Below are positions 1 to 6,523 of a DNA stretch of 23,768 nt, piece by piece; position 1 is the first letter of the stretch, and each line of letters begins with the position of its first letter. The DNA is taken from contig CAJUFP010000079.1 in the NCBI GenBank assembly GCA_910585645.1, positions 1-23,768 on the forward strand. Direction: 5' to 3'. Both the position numbers and the translations under genes were made by a program. This stretch comes from an uncultured Hungatella sp. (GTDB lineage Bacteria; Bacillota; Clostridia; Lachnospirales; Lachnospiraceae). Under the pieces are notes generated by a model. The model did no database searches. It was not told the DNA's origin and worked only from the letters and a program-made list of their open reading frames with translations.

Positions 1-914
1 TTCACTACCTCCAAAAACAGACTTTCAAGGGACGGCTCCATAAGTTCTATTTTTATGGGGCAAATCCCCGTTTCCGCAAGAACGCCAAATAAAGATTTTT
101 GTACGCTTTCCATATCACGGCTGTGTAAAATAAGTTCCCTGTTATTTTCTTCCGAGTGGAGCAGCAATGGCTCTATGGATTTCTGCTTCTTAAAAAGCTG
201 TAAATCCTTATCCGCAGAGAACTCCAAAAGCAGACTGTCATGCCCGTGCAATGTCTTGATTTCTGCGAGTGTGCCGCAAACAGAAATTTTCCCCTTATTC
301 AGGAAAGCAGCACGGTCGCAGATACGCTCCACATCAGACAGGATATGGGTAGAAAATAGTACAGTTGTCGTGCCGCTGATCTTGCGGAGGATGTCTAAAA
401 TTTCTTTTCTTCCCACCGGGTCAAGCGCACTCGTCGGCTCGTCACATATCAATAGTTTTGGCTGCGTCAATAAAGCCTGTGCTATTCCAAGACGTTGTTT
501 CATGCCCCGTGAGAAACCGCCTATCTGCTTTGCCGCTCCGCCTAAGCCTACAAGGGAAAGAAGCTCTTTACTTCTTTTTTCAATCTCGCTTTTGGGTATG
601 GCAATGACCTCGCCGCAAAGCCTGAGATATTGCAGCGGTGTCATATAATTATAAAATTCCGGTACATCGGGCAAATATCCGATGTATTGATTTGTTTTCG
701 TCTGTCCAAAGCATACGGATTCATTGCAGACACGGATTTCTCCGTGATCGGGCTTAACCAGGCCAAGTACCATTTTCATAGTTGTGGTTTTCCCGGCTCC
801 GTTTTGCCCAATAAAGCCAAAAACACTTCCCTCCGGTACAGACATGTTCAGATCATTTATAATCTTTTGCTTCCCAAAACTTTTCGACAGGTTCCGTATC
901 GTAAGTACGTTCAT
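1..914 (-). CDS. ABC transporter ATP-binding protein, 3' end outside window
   Basis: This is the nucleotide-binding subunit of an ABC exporter of the bacitracin/lantibiotic-resistance or CcmA type, acting at the inner face of the membrane. About 304 residues are visible and the reading frame is still open at the window edge. Walker A GQNGAGKTT is near residues 36-44, the signature is a variant FSRGMKQR near 134-141, Walker B LLICDEP near 154-160, and the switch histidine is at about 190. The C-terminal part after residue 200 matches the extra domain usual in this subfamily. The start is ATG at 914, with GGAAGGGGG upstream, and it overlaps the stop of the preceding small membrane protein as ATGA, so the two are probably translationally coupled. 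The partner permease should lie left of position 1. The substrate cannot be told from this sequence. Confidence 0.9.
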   Translation of the reverse strand, partial: MNVLTIRNLSKSFGKQKIINDLNMSVPEGSVFGFIGQNGAGKTTTMKMVLGLVKPDHGEIRVCNESVCFGQTKTNQYIGYLPDVPEFYNYMTPLQYLRLCGEVIAIPKSEIEKRSKELLSLVGLGGAAKQIGGFSRGMKQRLGIAQALLTQPKLLICDEPTSALDPVGRKEILDILRKISGTTTVLFSTHILSDVERICDRAAFLNKGKISVCGTLAEIKTLHGHDSLLLEFSADKDLQLFKKQKSIEPLLLHSEENNRELILHSRDMESVQKSLFGVLAETGICPIKIELMEPSLESLFLEVV

Positions 915-1114
915 TCTTTTTCCCCCTTCCCAAAAGCAAAATAAATGATTGGCCCAAATAGCAATAAAACTATGGCAATTACAAGCCACACAGCTTTATT
1001 GCCGAAGCGATAATGCGGGTGCCGTAAAATATGAACCACCGCCGCTGCTGCAAGTGCAATGTCCATAATCAGAACGGGAATAAGCAAAGGCAGCATTCCA
1101 AATAGACTATCCAT
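911..1114 (-). CDS. Small membrane protein, PLDc_N (phospholipase D nuclease N-terminal)-like
   Basis: A 67-aa protein with two hydrophobic helices. The first covers about residues 5-28; the second, after the basic loop HPHYRFGNKAVW, covers about 40-60. The tail is charged (GKGEKE). This is the layout of the PLDc_N family: two membrane segments joined by a conserved loop with no enzymatic part. The start was placed at the ATG at 1114 because GGAGG lies 7 nt upstream; a longer in-frame version from 1147 has no ribosome site. The stop overlaps the ATG of the ABC ATPase gene, so this is probably the first gene of an exporter operon, perhaps a small accessory membrane subunit. That role is inference from position. 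Confidence 0.8.
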   Translation of the reverse strand: MDSLFGMLPLLIPVLIMDIALAAAAVVHILRHPHYRFGNKAVWLVIAIVLLLFGPIIYFAFGKGEKE

Positions 1115-1162
1115 GTTTTTTCCTCCTGTGCTATATTGTTGATACATGGTATCATTTTAATA

Positions 1163-1191
1163 ATATTATCATAATGATAATACAAAGTCAA
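1163..1191 (-). promoter_or_regulatory. Promoter and operator of the PLDc_N/ABC operon
   Basis: Read on the minus strand, TTGACT (1191-1186), a 17-nt spacer and TAATAT (1168-1163) form a near-consensus sigma-A promoter. A perfect 17-bp palindrome (1165-1181, core TATCA-N3-TGATA) fills the spacer and overlaps the -10. The same core in the same position occurs in the promoter of the neighbouring regulator gene, so it is most likely the regulator's binding site. Confidence 0.75.
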
Positions 1192-1197
1192 TAGAAA

Positions 1198-1220
1198 CCG
1201 CTCCACTTTTCAGGGAGCGG
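1198..1220 (-). terminator. Probable terminator after the HTH regulator gene
   Basis: A 7-bp perfect stem CCGCTCC/GGAGCGG with a 9-nt loop starts 6 nt beyond the regulator's stop codon and is followed on the minus strand by TTTCTATT. The T-run is weak, so termination may be partial. Confidence 0.5.
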
Positions 1221-1226
1221 CGGATT

Positions 1227-1760
1227 TTATTTTTCTGGCGGGGTAATGATAACCCCAAACGTCCTTAATTTTCGTCCTGCTTTCGGCTCATTTTTCTCTA
1301 CCGTCTTAACTATATTTGAAATGCTTTTCATAAATTCAGTTAATTCCTCGTCTGATAAATAAAGGTGTGAAAGAGAAAAGCCAGACATATCTTTTTTAAT
1401 ATTGATATTCGGCGATTTACAATATTCCCGGAACTGTTTCGCAAATCCAAGAAGATACTGCATGAACACCTGCATATAAAGGGTACCGGAATTTTCGGCT
1501 AATATGACTTCAAAATCACTGTTCAGATCAAATGCAAGGGCATAAGTTCTTTCTACCGTACCCCGTACCTGGGTTTCTTCAACCACTTTCAGGATACCAT
1601 CATTTAACATCTTTTTCAGATTACGATATAAAGTAGCTTGTGAAATATCACTGAGAACATCGGATAAATGTTTTGCGGTTGTCTGCTCCTGTGCGTATAT
1701 TTCAAGCATCAGTTTACATTGTACCGGGTTTGTGATGCAAGCCATAATTTTATCTGTCAT
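1227..1760 (-). CDS. ArsR/PadR-like winged-helix transcriptional regulator
   Basis: A 177-aa DNA-binding protein. Residues about 1-75 form a winged helix: an N-terminal helix around NPVQCKLMLEIY, the HTH around TTAKHLSDVL through SQATLYRNLKKM, and a wing with VERTYAL. The rest is helical and probably serves dimerisation or ligand binding; it is longer than in minimal ArsR proteins and resembles regulators found beside ABC exporters. The ATG at 1760 was chosen because AGGAGG lies 7-8 nt upstream; a longer in-frame start at 1802 would lie inside the promoter. The protein probably represses both itself and the PLDc_N/ABC operon, because the two promoters share one operator motif. The inducing compound is unknown. 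Confidence 0.8.
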   Translation of the reverse strand: MTDKIMACITNPVQCKLMLEIYAQEQTTAKHLSDVLSDISQATLYRNLKKMLNDGILKVVEETQVRGTVERTYALAFDLNSDFEVILAENSGTLYMQVFMQYLLGFAKQFREYCKSPNINIKKDMSGFSLSHLYLSDEELTEFMKSISNIVKTVEKNEPKAGRKLRTFGVIITPPEK

Positions 1761-1792
1761 GTATTGCCCTCCTAGTATTTGAATATATGGAA

Positions 1793-1821
1793 ATATTATC
1801 ACTTTGATACTAAAAAGTCAA
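1793..1821 (-). promoter_or_regulatory. Promoter and operator of the HTH regulator gene
   Basis: On the minus strand, TTGACT (1821-1816), a 17-nt spacer and TAATAT (1798-1793). TATCA-CTT-TGATA (1797-1809) occupies the same place relative to the -10 as in the downstream operon's promoter, which points to autoregulation. Confidence 0.75.
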
Positions 1822-1861
1822 TCTGAGGATTCTAATGACAGAAGATTTACACCCACTCTTT

Positions 1862-3682
1862 TTACAATTCATTGATCGTTGCGGTTATAGCCATATTGCG
1901 AATCCGTTTTGCGGGGGCGTAAATGGCAGCCAGTGTCGCCGCAGCAACAAATGCCAAAACGATAAGCAGGCGGGAAACAGGCAGCGCCCATACGGCATAG
2001 GGAAAACGTCCGTCAATTAAAAGATTGTACAGCATCCTGGAGGCCGCCAGACCAACGATACACCCAATCACGCAGCCAGACAAAGCGTAGGTAACAGCTT
2101 CAGCAGCAATCATTCCGGTCACCTGACGGCCATCCATGCCTACAGCCCGCATAATCCCATACTGCCTGCTCCTGGCGGATACGCTCATGGAGATGCTGTT
2201 CATAATGTTAAGCAGCGTAACCATAGCGATGATTCCCAAAAAGCCATAGACGCACAGCACAAAAGCGGTATAAGTTCCGGAAGTGCGCATCTCACGCTCA
2301 TCCCTAAGAGCAGTGCCCTCGTCCAGTACCCCGCTTATGGCGGCAACATCCCCGTCTGTCACATCGCCCGTAGTCTGCACCATCACAATAGAATAGTCGG
2401 TTATGCCGGTCAGCCGAACAAAAGTTTCACTGGAGGCAATGACGGAAACTTTGCCGTGGGAGAGACCGTCTTCGCTGAACAGGTCAGCTTTCAGCATACC
2501 CGCCACGCTTAAATCTTCGCCTTCCACCCGGATGGTATCTCTCTTCCGGATCGGTGCGTCCGGATCGCAGATTACCAGTACAGAGTCGGTATTCCCATAG
2601 ACTTCGGAGAGGTCGCTGCCCTTTCGTAACCTGCCGTCCTTTTTCAAGGCATCCAGGTCAAAATCGTCAAAGGAGAACAGATCCACCGTCTGAGGCAAGC
2701 CTTCTTTTCCTAACTCGGCCGGAACCTCAAAGAGGCTTCGCCGTCCAAAGATATTTTTCACACCGTCCATCCCGCGGATCGTCTCTACCGTTTCCGGGGA
2801 AATACAATTGATACCGGTGACACCGGCCTCATCGGTAATCGTGATGTCGGCATCGGCAGCAGACTGGGGCAGCAGATAGCCTACAAAGTCCAGCAGGACA
2901 GAAAATGTCAGGAACAGGATGATGCTCAGAGCAAAGGAGCCAGTCATCAGAAATAAATTTTTTCTGGCCGATTTTGCATGATGGGCACCCAGGGAAATTT
3001 CGATAGGAAACTTACCGGTACGGACTGCATGCCGTGTCCGGCTTTTGTTCTCTGTATTTCCTGAAACTGCCGCCATCGGGGATACTTTTGCAGCCTGTCT
3101 TGCAGGTGCCCTGGCGGCGAGCAGCACCGTGACCAGCCCCATGACGATGCCGCTGATCATTCCGATAGGGCTGATTCCAAAGAGGGGGATCATAGCAAAC
3201 TCCTCCCCAACCACGAACCGCAGGACGGCGCATAAAGCCCATGTAATGACCGTACCCAGGACAAGGCCGATGGGGATGGCTGTTTTGCACCAGTTAAGGG
3301 CCTCCAGCCGCACAAACCGCTTTAACTGCTGGCGGCTCATGCCGATGCAGCGCATCATCCCGAAAAATTTCGTCCGCTGGGCTACGGTGCTGTTGATGCT
3401 GCCTGAAATCATCAGCACTCCCGCAAGCAGGATCAGGATGAACAGACCTCCTGCAAGCAAAAAGAGGTTCTGCCCCATGGCGGTGTCCATAATGGCCTGA
3501 AAGTTAAATTCCTGTGCATGTTTTTGGGTCAGTCTGGCCATTTCCATTCGCATACCCATATCTGCCATACTGAACACCGCTGTCACCAGGAACACGGCGA
3601 AAATAATGCATAACAGTGTCATACGGTTTTGACGCCGCCGCACTCTGGCGGAGATTGGGATCAAACTTAAATAGCTTTTCAT
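1862..3682 (-). CDS. FtsX-like ABC transporter permease
   Basis: A 606-aa membrane subunit of an ABC exporter of the MacB/BceB-related FtsX superfamily. Predicted membrane segments lie near residues 21-40, 73-93, 135-155, 172-190, 243-268, 473-495, 530-548 and 570-588. A large extracytoplasmic domain of about 200 residues lies between segments 5 and 6. Two FtsX cores are visible, each with the cytoplasmic loop signature RTKFFGMMRCIGM or RSRQYGIMRAVGM. The ATG at 3682 overlaps the ATPase stop as ATGA and has GGAGG 8 nt upstream; an upstream GTG at 3691 abuts the ribosome site and is less likely. The gene order regulator-kinase-ATPase-permease suggests export of, or protection from, a membrane-active peptide or antibiotic. 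The substrate is not determined. Confidence 0.9.
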   Translation of the reverse strand: MKSYLSLIPISARVRRRQNRMTLLCIIFAVFLVTAVFSMADMGMRMEMARLTQKHAQEFNFQAIMDTAMGQNLFLLAGGLFILILLAGVLMISGSINSTVAQRTKFFGMMRCIGMSRQQLKRFVRLEALNWCKTAIPIGLVLGTVITWALCAVLRFVVGEEFAMIPLFGISPIGMISGIVMGLVTVLLAARAPARQAAKVSPMAAVSGNTENKSRTRHAVRTGKFPIEISLGAHHAKSARKNLFLMTGSFALSIILFLTFSVLLDFVGYLLPQSAADADITITDEAGVTGINCISPETVETIRGMDGVKNIFGRRSLFEVPAELGKEGLPQTVDLFSFDDFDLDALKKDGRLRKGSDLSEVYGNTDSVLVICDPDAPIRKRDTIRVEGEDLSVAGMLKADLFSEDGLSHGKVSVIASSETFVRLTGITDYSIVMVQTTGDVTDGDVAAISGVLDEGTALRDEREMRTSGTYTAFVLCVYGFLGIIAMVTLLNIMNSISMSVSARSRQYGIMRAVGMDGRQVTGMIAAEAVTYALSGCVIGCIVGLAASRMLYNLLIDGRFPYAVWALPVSRLLIVLAFVAAATLAAIYAPAKRIRNMAITATINEL

Positions 3683-4362
3683 TCGCTGCACCTCCCCAAA
3701 TCAGTCAATACCCCGTCCGATACATTCAAAATCCTGTCTGCTGTCTGCGAGGTGCTGCGGTTGTGGGTAATCATAACAATCGTCTGCTCATATTTCCTTG
3801 ATGCTTCTTTCAGCAGGGCGATCACCTCGCTGCTGTTTGCCGTGTCAAGGTTTCCCGTGGGCTCGTCCGCCAGAATCAGCGACGGACGCGTAATCAGCGC
3901 CCGCCCGATTGCCACCCTCTGCTGCTGTCCGCCGGATAACTGGCTGGGCAGGTGTCTGCGCCGTTCTTTCAGGTTCAGCACCGAAAGCAGTTCTTCTAAA
4001 TACGTTCTGTCCGGCTTCTGGTAATCAAGGAGCACCGGAAAAACCATATTCTGCTCTACGGTCAGTTCCGGAATCAGGTTGAACGCCTGAAAGATAAAGC
4101 CAATATTTCTCCGTCTGAAAATGGTAAGTTTGCGGTCATTCATGGAAAAAATCTCCTTTCCGCTGATGACTACCTTTCCGGATGTGGGAGTGTCAAGCCC
4201 TCCTATCATGTTTAAGAGCGTACTTTTCCCGGAGCCGGATTCCCCCACAATCGCCACGTACTCGCCTTTTGGAACGGAAAATGAGACATTCTTTAATGCC
4301 TTTACGGCAGCTTCGCCCCTTCCGTACGTCTTGCTGACATTGCTGACTTCTAATAAATCCAT
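3679..4362 (-). CDS. ABC transporter ATP-binding protein, LolD/MacB type
   Basis: A 227-aa ATPase of the MacB/LolD/BceA branch, complete for the family. Walker A GESGSGKST is at residues 40-48, the Q-loop at Gln92, signature LSGGQ at 142-146, Walker B LILADE at 162-167 with catalytic Glu167, and the switch His200. It powers the permease encoded next, with which it overlaps by 4 nt. The ATG at 4362 has AGAGGTG upstream at good spacing. The 73-nt gap between this gene and the histidine kinase gene contains three phased TGTAR repeats and a -10, so the ATPase-permease pair probably has its own response-regulator-dependent promoter. Confidence 0.93.
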   Translation of the reverse strand: MDLLEVSNVSKTYGRGEAAVKALKNVSFSVPKGEYVAIVGESGSGKSTLLNMIGGLDTPTSGKVVISGKEIFSMNDRKLTIFRRRNIGFIFQAFNLIPELTVEQNMVFPVLLDYQKPDRTYLEELLSVLNLKERRRHLPSQLSGGQQQRVAIGRALITRPSLILADEPTGNLDTANSSEVIALLKEASRKYEQTIVMITHNRSTSQTADRILNVSDGVLTDLGRCSE

Positions 4363-4396
4363 TGTGTAAACACCTCTTTCTTTTTTGATATTTCCA

Positions 4397-4440
4397 AATA
4401 TAGCAGGGGAATCCTACACCTATATTACAATTACCCTACA
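4397..4440 (-). promoter_or_regulatory. Candidate response-regulator operator with three phased TGTAR repeats and a -10
   Basis: On the minus strand TGTAG, TGTAA and TGTAG start at 4440, 4429 and 4418, exactly 11 bp apart, as expected for an OmpR/PhoB-type regulator bound on one helix face. A -10-like TATATT (4402-4397) follows 10 nt after the last TGTAGG, and no good -35 is present, which suits an activator-dependent promoter for the ATPase-permease pair. The first repeat overlaps the stop codon of the kinase gene. Confidence 0.6.
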
Positions 4441-5473
4441 ATTTTGTTGGAATTAAAAAATTCATCGTGAAAGAGGTTCCACTGCCTAAACGGCTGTCCA
4501 CTTCAATCGTTCCGTTATGGGCTTCTACAATGGCTTTGGTCAACGGCAGCCCAAGGCCAATCCCCTGGGTGTCTTTCGAATAACGGCTCCGGTAAAACCG
4601 CTTGAAAATATGGTGTAAGTCCTCCGGATGGATGCCGCTGCCATTATCTTTTACGGTGATCTGGAGAATCGAAGCAGATACCCGCCATTCCATGCGGATG
4701 CGGCCGCCTTCTCCCGTATGGTCAAGGGCGTTTTTTACAAGGTTGCTGATTGCTTCGATCATCCAGTTACGGTCACATAAAAATACGGTTTCCCCACTGC
4801 CTGACAGACAGATTTCTTTTCCTTCCTGGTCTGCCCGGAACAGGAAGTGCTTTTTGACGCTTTCCCCAATCTCCGACAGATTTTCCAATGTTTTTTGAGG
4901 CACAATCATGCCGGCATCCAGTTTTGTGATTTTCAAAAGGTTCTGCACCAGCGCTTCGATCCGGTCAAGCTCCTGCTCGGAGAGCCGGGAAAATTCCTGG
5001 ATTGTCGGCAGGCCCTTGGCCTCATCCTGTATCAGCCCCATATAAATACCCAGAGCGGCAAGGGGCGTCTTTAACTGATGGGAAATATCGGATATGGTAT
5101 TCTTTAGAAATTTCTTTGCCCTTTTTTCATTCTCGGCATGGGCATTTAAGATAGCAGCCAGAGAATTTACTTCATGGAACAATCTGTATAATTCGCCTTC
5201 ATCATTACATTCAATCGTGACATCCCTGTTGCCGGATATGTATTCCGTGATCTGCAGGATGGCATTTTCCATAATCTTATGCTGCTGCCTGAAATACCCG
5301 AACAAAAGCGCCAGTATCGCGGCGCTCATCAGTAAAAAGCAGGCGATTGTGTATACTGACGCATTTCTGACTTCAAGTTCCATGAGCAGGACCGCAATCA
5401 ATGTAAAAATCAAAACGCACAGCAAAATACCGCCAAAGAGCCGTTTGATTTTCCGGTTTACAAATATTTTCAT
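4436..5473 (-). CDS. Sensor histidine kinase, intramembrane-sensing type
   Basis: A 345-aa kinase. Two membrane helices (about 11-31 and 41-60) are separated by a loop of only about nine residues, so there is no extracellular sensor domain; this is the hallmark of BceS-like intramembrane-sensing kinases that read the state of a partner ABC exporter. A HAMP-like linker follows, then the H-box ISDISHQLKTPL with phospho-accepting His132, the N-box around NALDHT (Asn248), and the G-boxes DNGSG (276-280) and GIGLGL (304-309). The ATG at 5473 is preceded by GAGGTG; a longer in-frame start at 5533 would run into the regulator gene. It lies 13 nt after the response regulator gene and so is co-transcribed with it. 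Confidence 0.92.
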   Translation of the reverse strand: MKIFVNRKIKRLFGGILLCVLIFTLIAVLLMELEVRNASVYTIACFLLMSAAILALLFGYFRQQHKIMENAILQITEYISGNRDVTIECNDEGELYRLFHEVNSLAAILNAHAENEKRAKKFLKNTISDISHQLKTPLAALGIYMGLIQDEAKGLPTIQEFSRLSEQELDRIEALVQNLLKITKLDAGMIVPQKTLENLSEIGESVKKHFLFRADQEGKEICLSGSGETVFLCDRNWMIEAISNLVKNALDHTGEGGRIRMEWRVSASILQITVKDNGSGIHPEDLHHIFKRFYRSRYSKDTQGIGLGLPLTKAIVEAHNGTIEVDSRLGSGTSFTMNFLIPTKL

Positions 5474-5486
5474 CCTGCACCTCAAC

Positions 5487-6173
5487 TCAATCCACAGTGT
5501 TCCACTTATACCCCATGCCACGGACAGTGACAATCCGTTTCGGTTCTCCCGGATCGTCCTCGATTTTTGTGCGGAGCCTGCGGATATACACGGTAAGGGA
5601 ATTGTTGTCTATATAGCTTCCGCCCGCGTCCCACAATCTGCCCAAAATCTGCTCCTGGGAAAGTATCTGGTCAGGATTTTCCATAAACAGGCACAGCAGT
5701 TTATATTCACTTGCTGTCAGTTCAACCGGTTCTCCCCTTTTATATACTTCCCCTTTTAAAAGCCGGATACAGATGCCGCCTGAATGCAATTCTGTGGCAT
5801 CCGTGCCGAAATTCCCGCTCCTGCGCAGCAGCGCGTTGATTCTTGAAAGGAAAACTGCCAGCTTGAACGGTTTCGTCATATAGTCATCGCCCCCGATATC
5901 AAGCCCCATGGTAATATCTGTTTCTTCATCAGCGGCAGTGAGAAACATAATGGGCACGTTTGAGGTCTGCCGTATCTTTTTACAGAAATCAAAACCGGAG
6001 CCGTCAGGGAGGGACACGTCCAAAATGACTAAATCATATTTGCCATCTGCCCATAATGCATCCGCCTCCAGCGTGGTACGGGCAATCACGATCTCATATC
6101 CCTGCCTTTTTACAGCGAAAGAAAGCCCGTTTATGAAACTCAGATCGTCTTCCAATAAAAACAGCCGTTTCAT
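5487..6173 (-). CDS. OmpR-family response regulator
   Basis: A 228-aa two-domain regulator. The receiver domain (1-115) has the acidic pair Glu8/Asp9, phospho-acceptor Asp52 in VILDVSLPDGSG, Thr79 and Lys101 in MTKPF. The C-terminal winged helix (about 130-228) has the OmpR-type signatures LTASEYKLL and SLTVYIRRLRTKIEDDP. It should activate the ATPase-permease genes downstream through the phased TGTAR repeats. A ribosome site AAAGGAG lies 12 nt before the ATG. No promoter of its own is visible: the upstream 350 nt is the truncated kinase gene, so it may be transcribed from that operon. Confidence 0.93.
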   Translation of the reverse strand: MKRLFLLEDDLSFINGLSFAVKRQGYEIVIARTTLEADALWADGKYDLVILDVSLPDGSGFDFCKKIRQTSNVPIMFLTAADEETDITMGLDIGGDDYMTKPFKLAVFLSRINALLRRSGNFGTDATELHSGGICIRLLKGEVYKRGEPVELTASEYKLLCLFMENPDQILSQEQILGRLWDAGGSYIDNNSLTVYIRRLRTKIEDDPGEPKRIVTVRGMGYKWNTVD

Positions 6174-6523
6174 TTGTTTCTGCTGCTCCTTTCCTCTTTT
6201 ACTGAATGCTCTATGACAGGAATGATTCCTGAAATCTGTTTACAAAGTCTTTTCTGCTCTTCTATTTCTACACAAAACCGTTTATACCTTCGACTGCGTT
6301 CTTCCGGGCTTTTTCTGTCATTCTGATAAAAGAACTTAGCGACCAGTTTATCTGTATTTACATCCGGCCATTCCTTTTTTAATGTCTCTTTCCCCTCCAA
6401 TATTTTTATTTGAAACACTCTTCTGTTGCCGCCTTTTCCAATCGGATCCCCTTGTATTTGAAACATGATTCTGCTGTTTTGGAATTTCATAGACTGTACA
6501 GCTTTATCCTCAGAGCTCTGCAT
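6170..6523 (-). pseudogene. Protein kinase N-lobe fragment, C-lobe missing
   Basis: A 117-aa open frame that looks like the start of a eukaryotic-like Ser/Thr protein kinase. It has a glycine loop IGKGGNRRVF, a beta-3 lysine in LVAKFF, a helix C with the expected Glu in RFCVEIEEQKRL, and a beta-4 strand IIPVIEH. It then ends in SVKEERSSRNK with no hinge, HRD, DFG or C-lobe, so it cannot be an active kinase as written. The ATG at 6523 has GGGAGG 8 nt upstream and overlaps the last 14 nt of the 1248-aa gene, so the two genes were one translationally coupled unit. The frame stops over the start of the response regulator gene. The likely cause is that the two-component/ABC module joined here and replaced the rest of the gene. 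Assignment rests on N-lobe motifs only. Confidence 0.65.

Noticed and set aside
55..944. Plus-strand open frames opposite the first ABC ATPase
   Set aside because: The minus strand encodes clear Walker A, signature and Walker B motifs in an uninterrupted frame; the plus frames have no ribosome site and no family match.
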